A stretch of DNA of 64,000 nt from Xanthomonas cannabis pv. cannabis (GTDB lineage: Bacteria > Pseudomonadota > Gammaproteobacteria > Xanthomonadales > Xanthomonadaceae): contig NZ_JSZE01000024.1 of the NCBI RefSeq assembly GCF_000802365.1, forward strand, positions 1 to 64,000. The letters are read 5' to 3'. Both the position numbers and the translations under genes were made by a program. Below, piece after piece: positions 17,668 to 32,424 of the stretch. The notes below the pieces were generated by a model. The model did not search any database, was not told where the DNA came from, and saw only the letters and a list, made by a program, of their open reading frames with translations. Position 1 is the first letter of the stretch; each line of letters starts with the position of its first letter.

Positions 17668-18765
17668 TCAGCGTGTTTTGCCCGCAACCGGTACGCGGGC
17701 AGCAGCAACCGGTGCGCGCGTGGCGCGTGTCGCCTGCGGCGAGAGGATGGTCATCTGCGGTTTGTCGGTGCCGTCCTTGTTCGGATGCACGTTGTAGGCG
17801 TACGACAGGTTCCACCACGAGCCGGCGGCCCACCAGGTCCAGCCCAGCCACACGTCCGCATTGCTTTCCATATACCCGAGCATGCCGCGTAGCGCCTCGT
17901 TGCAGACCGCGTTGTTGGCAGTGCCGAATTCGCCGAGGAAGCCGCGCTTGCGATTGATGCGCAACCATTCGGTGAAGTTGCGCAGGCGCTCGGCGCCGAT
18001 GGTGGAGCTGACGCAGACGCTGGAGGTGCCGCTGGAATCGATATCCAGGTATTGATGCACCTCGAACGCATACCGGTTGAGCGGATCGTAGATGGAGGCC
18101 AGTGCGGTGGCGTTGGAATACCCATCGTTGGTCGGCGAATACCAGCTGTGAGCACCGGTCCACAACGCGCCGGGCACCAGGATCAGATTGGTGGCGCCGG
18201 TCCTGCGGATGGTATCGATGGCAGCCTGCGCCGCGCCCGCCCACTCGCTGGCGGAGATATTGTTCGGCTCGTTCATCAGCCCGAAGATCACCGCGTTGTC
18301 ACCGTTGAATGCCAGCGCCAGGCGCCGCCACAGATCGGTGAACGTGGCCACCGGAACTTCCGGTCCGCCGATCTTGTAACCGTAATACTTGGCGTAGTTA
18401 TGGATATCGATCACCAGATACATGCCCGAGGCCTTGGCACGCGCCACGGCCTGCTGCACCAGCGCCAGCTGTGCCGGGTCCAGCTCGCCGCGCGCGCTGG
18501 GTTGCAGGCGTTCCCACAGGATGGGCAGGCGGATCGTATTCATGCCGACACCAGCGAAATACGTGTAATCGCTGGCAGCGGCGTACATATAGTCCTTGTT
18601 GAGCACGCCGGGTTTTTTCGATGATGCGAATTCGGCGCCGGACAGGTTGACGCCGGCATACGTGAGCACGCGCGTCTGCGCGTTGGCCAGCGGCAGAATG
18701 CACAGCATGGAGAACAACAGCGCGCCACGGATCAGATTGCGCAGCGCAAGAGGCACAGCAGACAT
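17668..18765 (-). CDS. GH5 endoglucanase, copy 1
   Basis: 365 residues from the ATG at 18765 (AAGGAG just upstream). Signal peptide about 1-29 (LANA-Q), then a single GH5 catalytic domain: acid/base Glu166 (FGLMNEPNN) and nucleophile Glu279 (FLGEFGTAN), with DIHNYAKYYG, GAHSW and the C-terminal WAAGSWW. It hydrolyses beta-1,4-glucan and is secreted. There is no cellulose-binding module or linker, unlike the major EngXCA enzyme. It has an extended Ala/Arg-rich tail after IL. It is the last gene of a three-copy tandem family read on the minus strand, with its own terminator. Confidence 0.92.
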   Translation of the reverse strand: MSAVPLALRNLIRGALLFSMLCILPLANAQTRVLTYAGVNLSGAEFASSKKPGVLNKDYMYAAASDYTYFAGVGMNTIRLPILWERLQPSARGELDPAQLALVQQAVARAKASGMYLVIDIHNYAKYYGYKIGGPEVPVATFTDLWRRLALAFNGDNAVIFGLMNEPNNISASEWAGAAQAAIDTIRRTGATNLILVPGALWTGAHSWYSPTNDGYSNATALASIYDPLNRYAFEVHQYLDIDSSGTSSVCVSSTIGAERLRNFTEWLRINRKRGFLGEFGTANNAVCNEALRGMLGYMESNADVWLGWTWWAAGSWWNLSYAYNVHPNKDGTDKPQMTILSPQATRATRAPVAAARVPVAGKTR

Positions 18766-19168
18766 GGAACAACTCCTTCGACGGCGGGGGCGATGCGTGC
18801 GACCCGCTGTGGACGATTTGCGCGAGGTGCGCCGCATCTGTCCCTTCCAATGCATCTGCTGTGCCCCAAATGCCTAGCTGAGTAAGTGTGAATTAAATGT
18901 GAAGTAAATATGTGCACTGGGTCGCAGTCACAGATCTCCAATGGCCTGGGCGTGATAGCGCGCTGATACGCCCGCCGCCTTTGCAAGGCAGTCGAGCGCC
19001 CTCGCCGCTGCGGTGTCGGCGCGAATCGTCGAGATAACGTCGTATGGATGCGCTTGCTGCCGATCGCATGGCGCCGGTGCACTGGCGCCATGACGCTGCC
19101 ATGCGGCTGGCGCACGGTGGAGGCGAGATGCTGCAGATCACGGCGGTCCCTCGCACCTCTGCGTGGGA
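18766..19168. other. Spacer between GH5 copies 1 and 2
   Basis: 403 bases without a gene. A perfect nine-base inverted repeat, CATGGCGCC...GGCGCCATG (19067-19075 and 19084-19092), sits about 75 bases beyond the copy-2 stop and may form the end of that transcript. The stretch from about 18880 to 18930 is locally AT-rich and upstream of copy 1, suited to its promoter. Confidence 0.5.
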
Positions 19169-20227
19169 CTAAGGGGTCTTGGTCACCCGCCTGGCATGCG
19201 GGCTCAGGATCGACATCTGTGGCTTGTCACGTCCCTGCGCGTCCGGATGCACGTTGAAGGGGTATTTGCCGTTCCACCATTTGCCCGCAGCCCAGAAGGT
19301 CCAGCCGGTCCACACATCGTTGTTGGTTTCCATGTACTTCAACATGCCTTCCAGCGCGGCATTGCAGGTGACATTGTTGCCGGTGCCGAATTCGCCGAGA
19401 AAACCGCGTTTTTTGTTGATCCGCAGCCACTGGGTGAAACTTTCCAGGCGTTTGACGCCGATCTCCTTGCTGACGCATCCGCCAACGGTGCCGCTGGAGT
19501 CCGTATCCAGGTACTGATGCACTTCGATCGCATAGTGGTTGAGCGGGTCGCGGAGAGTGGCGAGCGCCACCGCGTTGGATTGCCCGGCCACTGTGGAGTA
19601 CCAGCTATGCGCGCCGGTCCATAGCGCGCCCGGCACCAGGATCAGGTTATTGGCGCCGGTCTTGCGGATGGTGTCGATGGATGCCTGCGCGGCGGCAGCC
19701 CAGGACTGCGGGTTGATGTCGTAGGGCTCGTTCATCAGCCCGAAGATCACCGCGTTGTCGCTTTTGAACGCAATGGCCAGGCGTCGCCACAGATCGGTCA
19801 GCGTGGCGATGGGCACCTTCTGCGTGCCGACCTTGCTGCCGTAGTACTTGGCGTAGTTATGCACATCCACGATCAGGTACATCTTCGCCGCCTTGGCGTT
19901 GGCGACGGCCTGCCGGAGCAACGCCAGCTGCGCCGGATCCAGTTCGCCGCCGGCCTTGGGTTGCAGACGCTCCCACAGGATGGGCAGGCGAATGGTGTTC
20001 ATCCCTTTGCCGGCGAAATAGCTGTAATCGCCGGCTGCCGGGTACAGGTAATCGACGTTGAGCACGCCGGGCTTTTGCGAGGACTTGATTTCCGCGCCGG
20101 AGAGATTGACGCCGGCATACTTCAGGCCGGTCGCGCCTTGTGCATGCGCAAACGGCATGGCAGCGAGCAATAGCATGGGTAGCACGCAGCGACGCAGCGC
20201 ATGCGTGTGGGAAGTGAGGAACAGCAT
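19169..20227 (-). CDS. GH5 endoglucanase, copy 2
   Basis: 352 residues; signal peptide about 1-29 (AHA-QGATG). The catalytic residues are Glu167 (FGLMNEPYD) and Glu279 (FLGEFGTGN), in the same framework as copy 1 (LKYAGVNLSGAE, MNTIRLPILWERLQP, DVHNYAKYYG). AGGAG precedes the ATG at the normal distance. The domain has no binding module. The chain lacks the extra C-terminal tail of copy 1 and ends in ARRVTKTP. It is closer in sequence to copy 1 than to copy 3 over the active-site loops, judged by eye. Confidence 0.92.
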   Translation of the reverse strand: MLFLTSHTHALRRCVLPMLLLAAMPFAHAQGATGLKYAGVNLSGAEIKSSQKPGVLNVDYLYPAAGDYSYFAGKGMNTIRLPILWERLQPKAGGELDPAQLALLRQAVANAKAAKMYLIVDVHNYAKYYGSKVGTQKVPIATLTDLWRRLAIAFKSDNAVIFGLMNEPYDINPQSWAAAAQASIDTIRKTGANNLILVPGALWTGAHSWYSTVAGQSNAVALATLRDPLNHYAIEVHQYLDTDSSGTVGGCVSKEIGVKRLESFTQWLRINKKRGFLGEFGTGNNVTCNAALEGMLKYMETNNDVWTGWTFWAAGKWWNGKYPFNVHPDAQGRDKPQMSILSPHARRVTKTP

Positions 20228-20669
20228 GGGGGAACTCCTGAGACCGACAGAGGGCGATGCGTCGCGCCGTTTTGGACGCGCGTGCGCGACGACGACGCAT
20301 CCGTCACAACAGTAGGCGTATGCGCCTGCGCAAACTACGGATGCGAGGTATCAGGCTGCGAAGCTGTGCAGTCAATCGCAGTTACGCGGCTGTCGGCGCG
20401 TCGATCCGGTCGATGCATCGCATGGATTTGGATGTGCGCCTTGATCGCCGCACGGCGGCGCAATGCGGCGATCGATCCGGCGCCAGCGAGCGCTGTGGTG
20501 TTTGCGTGGTGGCGCGGGAAAGTCACCTGCACTGGTCGAGGTGATCGGTGTGGCGCTGCCGCAGCCACGAACATCGCCATCGCGGCAAGGTCCTCGCAGT
20601 GCAACGTTGGCGCAAAAGAAATGGCCGCAGCTGCGCGCTGCGGCCACCATCCCGTGCAAGCGAGGCCGG
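20228..20669. other. Spacer between GH5 copies 2 and 3, nothing recognised
   Basis: 442 bases, GC-rich, no credible gene or repeat. It must contain the copy-2 promoter and the end of the copy-3 transcript. Confidence 0.45.
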
Positions 20670-21743
20670 TTACTTGCCGGCGCGGCGCGCGTACTTGCTC
20701 AGGATGCGCATCTGCGGCTTGTCGCTGCCGTCCTTGCCCGGCTGCACGGTGAACGGGTAATCCGGCTTCCACCACGCGCCGGCAGCCCACCAGGTCCAGC
20801 CCAGCCACACGTCGCTGTTCTGTTCCATATAGGTCAGCATGCCTTCCAGTGCCTTGTCGCAGACCGGGTTGTTGGCCGTGCCGAATTCGCCCAGGAAACC
20901 TTTCTGCTTGTTCTCGCGCAGCCACGCGGTGAAGCCGCGCAGCTTTTCTTCGCCCACCGAGTCGCTGGTGCACATCGGCTTGGTGCCGCTGTAGTCCTTG
21001 TCCAGGTACTGATGCGCTTCGAAGGCCAGGTTGTTGCCAGGGTCCTTGAGGATTTCCAGCGCCTTGGCGTTGGAGACGCCGTAGCTGGTGCTGCGCCAGC
21101 TGTGCGCGCCGGTGTACGCGGTGCCCGGCACCAGAATCAGGTTCTTGGCGCCGGTCTTGCGGATCGCGTTGATCGCGCCCTGCGCGGCGTTGGCCCAGTC
21201 CGGGGCTGAAATGCCGTTGGGCTCGTTCATCAGCCCGAAGATCACCGCCTTGTCGTCCTTGAACTCCAGCGCCAGCCGGCGCCACAGATCGGCCAGTGCG
21301 GCAGCGGGCACCTCGTTGGTGCCGATGCGCTGGCCGCCGTACTTGGCGTAGTTGTGCAGGTCTAGAATCAAGGACTGCTTGTTGGCCTTGGCAGCTTTGA
21401 GCGATTTTTTGATCAGTCCGAGCTGCGCCGCATCCAGGTTGCCGTTGAGCTCGGGCTGCAGGCGCTCCCACAAAAAGGGCAGGCGCATCGTATTCATGCC
21501 CTTGCCGGCGAAGTAGCTGAAGTCCGACGCGGACGGGTAGGTGTAGTCCTTGAACAAGGTGCCGGGCTTTTTGCGCGAGTTGAACTCGGCACCGGACAGA
21601 TTGACCCCGACATATTTCAGGCCGGTGGACTCTTTTCCGGGACGGCCAGGTTCCTTGGCCTGCGCCTGCGGCAGGGCCGCCAGCAAGGTCAGTGCAAGCG
21701 CGGCATTGCGCAAGGATGGGAGTAGCGGGGGAGTGCGGAACAT
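20670..21743 (-). CDS. GH5 endoglucanase, copy 3
   Basis: 357 residues from the ATG at 21743, chosen because GGAGGC lies just upstream and the start gives a clean signal peptide (about 1-29, AQA-K); an ATG at 21761 is the alternative. Catalytic residues Glu174 (FGLMNEPNG) and Glu286 (FLGEFGTAN). A charged linker-like stretch KEPGRPGKEST follows the signal. This copy is more lysine-rich than the other two (for example KKSLKAAKANKQ), so its surface has diverged. It is the first of the tandem set in transcription order. Confidence 0.92.
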   Translation of the reverse strand: MFRTPPLLPSLRNAALALTLLAALPQAQAKEPGRPGKESTGLKYVGVNLSGAEFNSRKKPGTLFKDYTYPSASDFSYFAGKGMNTMRLPFLWERLQPELNGNLDAAQLGLIKKSLKAAKANKQSLILDLHNYAKYGGQRIGTNEVPAAALADLWRRLALEFKDDKAVIFGLMNEPNGISAPDWANAAQGAINAIRKTGAKNLILVPGTAYTGAHSWRSTSYGVSNAKALEILKDPGNNLAFEAHQYLDKDYSGTKPMCTSDSVGEEKLRGFTAWLRENKQKGFLGEFGTANNPVCDKALEGMLTYMEQNSDVWLGWTWWAAGAWWKPDYPFTVQPGKDGSDKPQMRILSKYARRAGK

Positions 21744-22050
21744 GGAAGCCTCCTTCGGCATCGACGTGGGTGGCCGCGGGGGGAGGGCACGGCCAGCAGG
21801 AGATGGTGCAGGGCGATCGGCTGCCCGATGAGCCTAGAAGCTTGCACGTTAGCGTGCCATTCACGCGCGCACCCTGGATTTGATCGCGCAAAAACCCGGC
21901 GCAGCGCATGATGCGCCTGCGGTAGCGTTCGCAAGAGGACACACAAGACGCACTGTCGCATGAGCGCGACGGGACGCTGTCTTAAGCTACCGCCACTGTT
22001 TTCCTGTCGCCCGCGTCTGTCGTGGGTGACGCAACGTCCCGGAGTATTCC
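21744..22050. other. Divergent promoter region, GH5 copy 3 / alcohol dehydrogenase
   Basis: 307 bases between a minus-strand and a plus-strand gene. No strong operator could be picked out by eye; both promoters must lie here. Confidence 0.45.
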
Positions 22051-23109
22051 ATGAGCCAAGCCCACGCCTTTGCCGCCCGAGCCGCCGATCAGCCGCTTGC
22101 CCCGTTCGTGTTCGAACGGCGCGCGCCCGGCCCGCATGATGTGCAGATCGACATTGCCTACTGCGGCGTCTGTCACTCGGACCTGCACACCGCACGCAAT
22201 GAATGGCACAACACCCTGTACCCGTCCGTTCCCGGTCACGAGATCGTTGGCCGCGTGACTGCGGTGGGTAATGCCGTGACCGGCTTCAAGGTCGGCGACC
22301 TGGCCGGCGTCGGCTGCATGGTCGACAGCTGCCGCAGCTGCGCCTCCTGCCAGGAGGGCGAAGAGCAATATTGCGAAGCCGGCTTTACCGGCACCTACAA
22401 CGGCCCGATGTTCGGCGGCGGCGAGAACACCTACGGCGGTTACTCCGACCATATCGTGGTCGACCAGAAGTACGTGCTGCGCATCTCTCATTCGGACAAC
22501 CTGGCTGCGGTGGCACCGCTGCTGTGCGCCGGCATCACCACCTATTCGCCGCTGGCGCACTGGAAGGTGGGCCCCGGGCAGAAGGTGGGCGTGGTCGGCC
22601 TGGGCGGCCTGGGCCACATGGCGGTGAAGATCGCCAAGGCGATGGGCGCCACCGTGGTGCTGTTCACCACCTCCGAGGGCAAGCGCGCCGACGCGTTGCG
22701 CCTGGGCGCCAGCGAGGTTGTGATCTCCAAGGACGAGGCGCAGATGGCCGCGCAGTACAACACCCTGGATTTCATCCTCAACACCGTGGCCGCGCCGCAC
22801 AACCTGGACCCGTTCCTCAACGCGCTCAAGCGTGATGGCGCGATGGTGCTGGTGGGTGTGCCCGAGCAGTCGCATCCGTCACCGAGCGTGTTCAACCTGG
22901 TGATGAAGCGCCGCACCCTAGCCGGCTCGTTGATCGGCGGCATCCGCCAGACCCAGGAAATGCTGGATTTCTGCGCCAAGCACAACATCGTCTCGGACAT
23001 CGAAACGATCCGCGCCGACGAAATCAACGAGGCCTACGAGCGCATGCTCAAGGGCGATGTGAAGTACCGCTTCGTGATCGACATGGCCTCGCTGGACAAG
23101 GCGGCCTGA
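22051..23109 (+). CDS. Zinc-dependent NADP alcohol dehydrogenase (YahK/CAD type)
   Basis: 352 residues, medium-chain dehydrogenase. Catalytic zinc ligands Cys39 (GVCHSDLH) and His61 (PGHEIVG) with a later Cys155 (LLCAGIT); the structural zinc uses the four-cysteine cluster around residues 92-109 (CMVDSCRSCASC...YC). The NAD(P) motif is GLGGLGHMAVK. The pattern fits broad-range aldehyde reductases of the YahK/cinnamyl alcohol dehydrogenase group. GGAG precedes the ATG. A 14-base inverted repeat follows the gene. Confidence 0.93.
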   Translation: MSQAHAFAARAADQPLAPFVFERRAPGPHDVQIDIAYCGVCHSDLHTARNEWHNTLYPSVPGHEIVGRVTAVGNAVTGFKVGDLAGVGCMVDSCRSCASCQEGEEQYCEAGFTGTYNGPMFGGGENTYGGYSDHIVVDQKYVLRISHSDNLAAVAPLLCAGITTYSPLAHWKVGPGQKVGVVGLGGLGHMAVKIAKAMGATVVLFTTSEGKRADALRLGASEVVISKDEAQMAAQYNTLDFILNTVAAPHNLDPFLNALKRDGAMVLVGVPEQSHPSPSVFNLVMKRRTLAGSLIGGIRQTQEMLDFCAKHNIVSDIETIRADEINEAYERMLKGDVKYRFVIDMASLDKAA

Positions 23110-23131
23110 TTCGCGATTGGGTCAGGGTGTG

Positions 23132-23172
23132 ATGCCACCATCTGCACTGCAATACAACGCAGATGGTGGCAT
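23132..23172. terminator. Long perfect inverted repeat between adh and gltD
   Basis: ATGCCACCATCTGC (23132-23145) and its exact reverse complement (23159-23172) around a 13-base loop, 22 bases after the dehydrogenase stop. There is no T-tract, so the terminator role is inferred from position. The rest of the 23110-23460 spacer shows no gene. Confidence 0.6.
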
Positions 23173-23460
23173 TGCGCCAGCGGAGTAGCGCAGCCGCGCA
23201 GCGCACTGCTCCGGCATCTCGAAGCCCCCGGATTTTCCATCTGCTACGACTGCATGGCCATGCGCAGACGGCACTCTTGCGGTGCCCTTGCACTGCCGCA
23301 GCGAACTCAATGCCAGTCTGTTCCCTTTGCAATGGAGGGGGGCACGCCATCAGTCGCGACTTGTTCGCTCCCGGACACGCTGAGGCCTGCGCAGAAGCCT
23401 CGGTGCCGGCAGTCGAGATCAGCAGACAGGCAACGAGCAACTGAGAGCGGGCGCCGAATC

Positions 23461-25366
<1,906 letters not shown>

Positions 25367-25368
25367 AC

Positions 25369-29841
<4,473 letters not shown>

Positions 29842-30009
29842 GTGTGCCTCGTTGCGATCTAGGAGAGCGGCGACGACGTTGCAGCGCTCGATCCGTGGAG
29901 CGTTTCGAAGAGGTCACCGGATGATCGACTAGACCACAGTTGATGCGGTGCCGCAATACACCGTTACAGCTGCAACGAGGCCGGCTGAAAGCCCTCGTGC
30001 CAGCTGGCT

Positions 30010-30035
30010 TGGCGCCTGTCCGGCGACAGGCGCCA
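30010..30035 (-). terminator. Hairpin after the I78 inhibitor gene
   Basis: TGGCGCCTGTC-CGGC-GACAGGCGCCA: perfect 11-pair stem with a four-base loop, eight bases beyond the stop of the minus-strand inhibitor gene. It lacks a T-tract, so the terminator role is inferred from position. Confidence 0.6.
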
Positions 30036-30043
30036 GGGCGTGC

Positions 30044-30424
30044 TCAGCCGCAGCGCACCGAAGCGATAGTGTTCTTGGCGTCCACTTCCAGATTGAGCCG
30101 CTCGCCGTTGAATTCCATGGTGGTCATCTGACCGGGCTTGAGCACGCGCACCGACTTGGCGCCCGCATCGCTGCGTGCCTGTTCGCTCACCGCATCGGTC
30201 AACGCCTGACCCACCAGCGATTGCACCTGGGTGGCATCGCAACTGCCGATCGGCGGGGCGTCCGGCGCGGCATCCGGCGCAGGCGCAGAGGCCTGTTCGG
30301 CCGCATGCTGGGCAGTGGCGGTGACCGCTTCCTGCTCATCGGGTTGCGGCTTGTTGCAGGCGGTCAATGCAGTCAGCACGACCAGGGTGCAGGCCAGGCG
30401 GGCAATAGGCAGGACAGCGCGCAT
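30044..30424 (-). CDS. I78-family peptidase inhibitor lipoprotein, copy 1
   Basis: 126 residues from the ATG at 30424. Lipobox LTALTAC with Cys23, then an Ala/Pro-rich spacer, then the I78 domain from about residue 61: GSCDATQVQSLVGQALTD...VLKPGQMTTMEFNGERLNLEVD, closing in NTIASVRCG. The two conserved cysteines (62 and 125) and the final Cys-Gly match I78. Members inhibit serine peptidases or protect the envelope. It is divergent from topoisomerase IB; a second I78 protein lies on its other side. Confidence 0.8.
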   Translation of the reverse strand: MRAVLPIARLACTLVVLTALTACNKPQPDEQEAVTATAQHAAEQASAPAPDAAPDAPPIGSCDATQVQSLVGQALTDAVSEQARSDAGAKSVRVLKPGQMTTMEFNGERLNLEVDAKNTIASVRCG

Positions 30425-30571
30425 CGATGACTCCAGCAAAGGGGGATGCCCCAAGCATAAGCACAAAGTCGCGCGACGGGCATCGCATGCCCACACGCCG
30501 TTGTCGTTGCGTTGACGCGGCCTAGTCCCGCCCGGCCCAACAATCGGCGCCAGTCCCTCGACGTGTGCGCA

Positions 30572-31753
30572 ATGAAAGCCAAACGTGTTCTTCGCAATGC
30601 CACCGCCACGGCCAGCACCGTCGGCAAGCTCGCCAGCGTCGCCACCGGTGCGGCGGTGGCCAGCGCGGCCGTCGCCACCGTGGCCGCCGTCGCGCAGGCC
30701 AAGGCCACCGCGCGCGCGGCCGGGCTGATCTATGTCAACGACCAGCAGCCCGGCATCAGCCGGCGCAAGGCAGGCAAGAGTTTCAGCTACCGCAGCGCCG
30801 ACGGCGATCGCATCGCCGATGCCGACACCCTGCAGCGCATCCGCTCGCTGGCCATCCCACCGGCATACACCGAGGTGTGGATCTGCGCCAAGCCCAACGG
30901 GCATCTGCAGGCCACCGGCCGCGATGCGCGGCGGCGCAAGCAATACCGCTATCACGCCGATTGGGCGCAGGTGCGTGGCGAAGGCAAGTTCGAGCGCGTG
31001 ATCGCTTTTGGCACTGCATTGCCCAAACTGCGGCGGCGCCTGCGACGCGATCTGGCGCTGCCGGGCTTCCCGCGCGAGAAGGTGCTGGCGGTCGTGGTGG
31101 CCTTGCTGGCCGACACCCTGGTGCGCGTGGGCAATGCCGAATATGCGCGCAGCAACCGCTCCTACGGGCTCACCACGCTACGCAACCGGCACATGGAGTT
31201 TCTCAAGGGCGGGCGTGCACGGCTCAAGTTCCGCGGCAAGAGCGGCCAGGATCACGAGATCGAGGTGGACGACAAGCACCTGGTCAAATTGATCCGCGAG
31301 TGCCAGCAGCTGCCGGGGCAGTCGCTCTTCCAGTACCGCGACGACGATGGCCAGTTGCAGCCGGTGGACTCGGGGGAGGTCAACGACTACCTGCGCGAGG
31401 CGATGGGCGAGGACTTCACCGCCAAGGATTTCCGCACCTGGGGCGGCACGCTGGCGGCGCTGCAGCGCCTGGCGCGGCTGCCATTGCCCGAGCGCAGCAG
31501 CGAGCGCGCGCTCAAGCAGGTGCAGAACGATGTCATCCGCGAGGTGGCCGACGCGCTGGGCAATACGCCGTCGGTGTGCCGCAAGGCCTACATCGACCCC
31601 TGCGTGTTCGAAGGCTGGCGCGCCGGCGAGCTGCAGGCCATGGCCAATGGCGTGCGTGGCGAGCGGCAATGGGAGGCGGCCACGCTGAAGTTCCTCACCG
31701 CCTCACGCGCCAAGCTCAAGACAGCGACAAAGGGCGCTTCCAAGCGCAAGTGA
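30572..31753 (+). CDS. DNA topoisomerase IB (poxvirus/eukaryote type)
   Basis: 393 residues from the ATG at 30572; the first 50 are an Ala/Val-rich extension not typical of the family, so a later start is possible. From about residue 53 (GLIYVNDQQPGISRRK) the domain follows bacterial TopIB: RIRSLAIPPAYTEVWIC, RRRKQYRYHADW, RVGNAEYARSNRSYGLTTLR, FRGKSGQ and KDFRTWGGT. The catalytic tyrosine is Tyr340 (CRKAYIDP). The enzyme relaxes supercoils through a 3'-phosphotyrosyl bond, without ATP. It is unlinked to other replication genes and is flanked on both sides by I78 genes. Confidence 0.93.
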   Translation: MKAKRVLRNATATASTVGKLASVATGAAVASAAVATVAAVAQAKATARAAGLIYVNDQQPGISRRKAGKSFSYRSADGDRIADADTLQRIRSLAIPPAYTEVWICAKPNGHLQATGRDARRRKQYRYHADWAQVRGEGKFERVIAFGTALPKLRRRLRRDLALPGFPREKVLAVVVALLADTLVRVGNAEYARSNRSYGLTTLRNRHMEFLKGGRARLKFRGKSGQDHEIEVDDKHLVKLIRECQQLPGQSLFQYRDDDGQLQPVDSGEVNDYLREAMGEDFTAKDFRTWGGTLAALQRLARLPLPERSSERALKQVQNDVIREVADALGNTPSVCRKAYIDPCVFEGWRAGELQAMANGVRGERQWEAATLKFLTASRAKLKTATKGASKRK

Positions 31754-31792
31754 GCGGGAGCGGCCCGGGACCGAAAAGCCGCGATGCTTTTC

Positions 31793-31834
31793 GATTCCCG
31801 ATTCCCGATTCCCGATTCCCGATTCCCGATTCCT
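31793..31834. repeat. Tandem GATTCCC heptamers (six copies)
   Basis: Five perfect GATTCCC heptamers and a sixth ending in T lie between the stops of the convergent topoisomerase and second I78 genes; the last bases reach the I78 stop. The same unit builds the inverted repeat at about 5.99-6.09 kb, also between convergent genes. Confidence 0.88.
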
Positions 31835-32178
31835 CAGCCGCAATACACCGCCGTGATGTTGTTGGTCGGGCCGGTTTCGATGCTCAGGTGATCACCGCCG
31901 CTTTCGCTGGCACCCTGCGCCGGGTCGGCCAGGCCGCTGGCGGTGGTGCCGCCGGTGGTGCGTTCGCCGCGGCGCACGCTCACCTGCAGGCTGTCGCTGT
32001 CCACGCGCGCGCGCTCGATGGTCTGCGCGGCTGCGGCCAGGCCCACGATGCCGCGGACCTTTTCGATATGGCATTGGCCGGAGATGGCCCCATCGATGGG
32101 CTGCACCTGCGCGACCTGGTTGGAGGCACAGGCCGAGAGCAGCAGCACGGCGGCGAGCGGGGCGAGGGTGCGAATCAT
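31834..32178 (-). CDS. I78-family peptidase inhibitor lipoprotein, copy 2
   Basis: 114 residues from the ATG at 32178. Lipobox LLLSAC with Cys17. The I78 domain runs from about residue 31: GAISGQCHIEKVRGIVGL...RVDSDSLQVSVRRGERTTGG, ending LSIETGPTNNITAVYCG. The conserved Cys36 and the terminal Cys-Gly match the family. Compared with copy 1 it has no long spacer and a longer loop before the last strand. It converges with topoisomerase IB across the heptamer repeats. Confidence 0.78.
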   Translation of the reverse strand: MIRTLAPLAAVLLLSACASNQVAQVQPIDGAISGQCHIEKVRGIVGLAAAAQTIERARVDSDSLQVSVRRGERTTGGTTASGLADPAQGASESGGDHLSIETGPTNNITAVYCG

Positions 32179-32424
32179 CGGGCGTCTCCAGCGGAAGAAT
32201 GGCGCAAGCGTGAAGAACCCGTTGTTGGTGTGGCATGAAGATGCTGCGCCACCTTCTTCCAGATAGCCTGCCCAGGCTCGCCAGCTGTCATCACTGCATT
32301 GAGATAGGTGGGCCAATGATCGCCCACGGCGATTCGCTTGCGACGCTAGCGCTTCCGGTGTAGCGCGCCGCACCATGCTGCGACAGGCGCAGGCTGCGAT
32401 GCGTCACCAAAGGGGATCGGTAGC

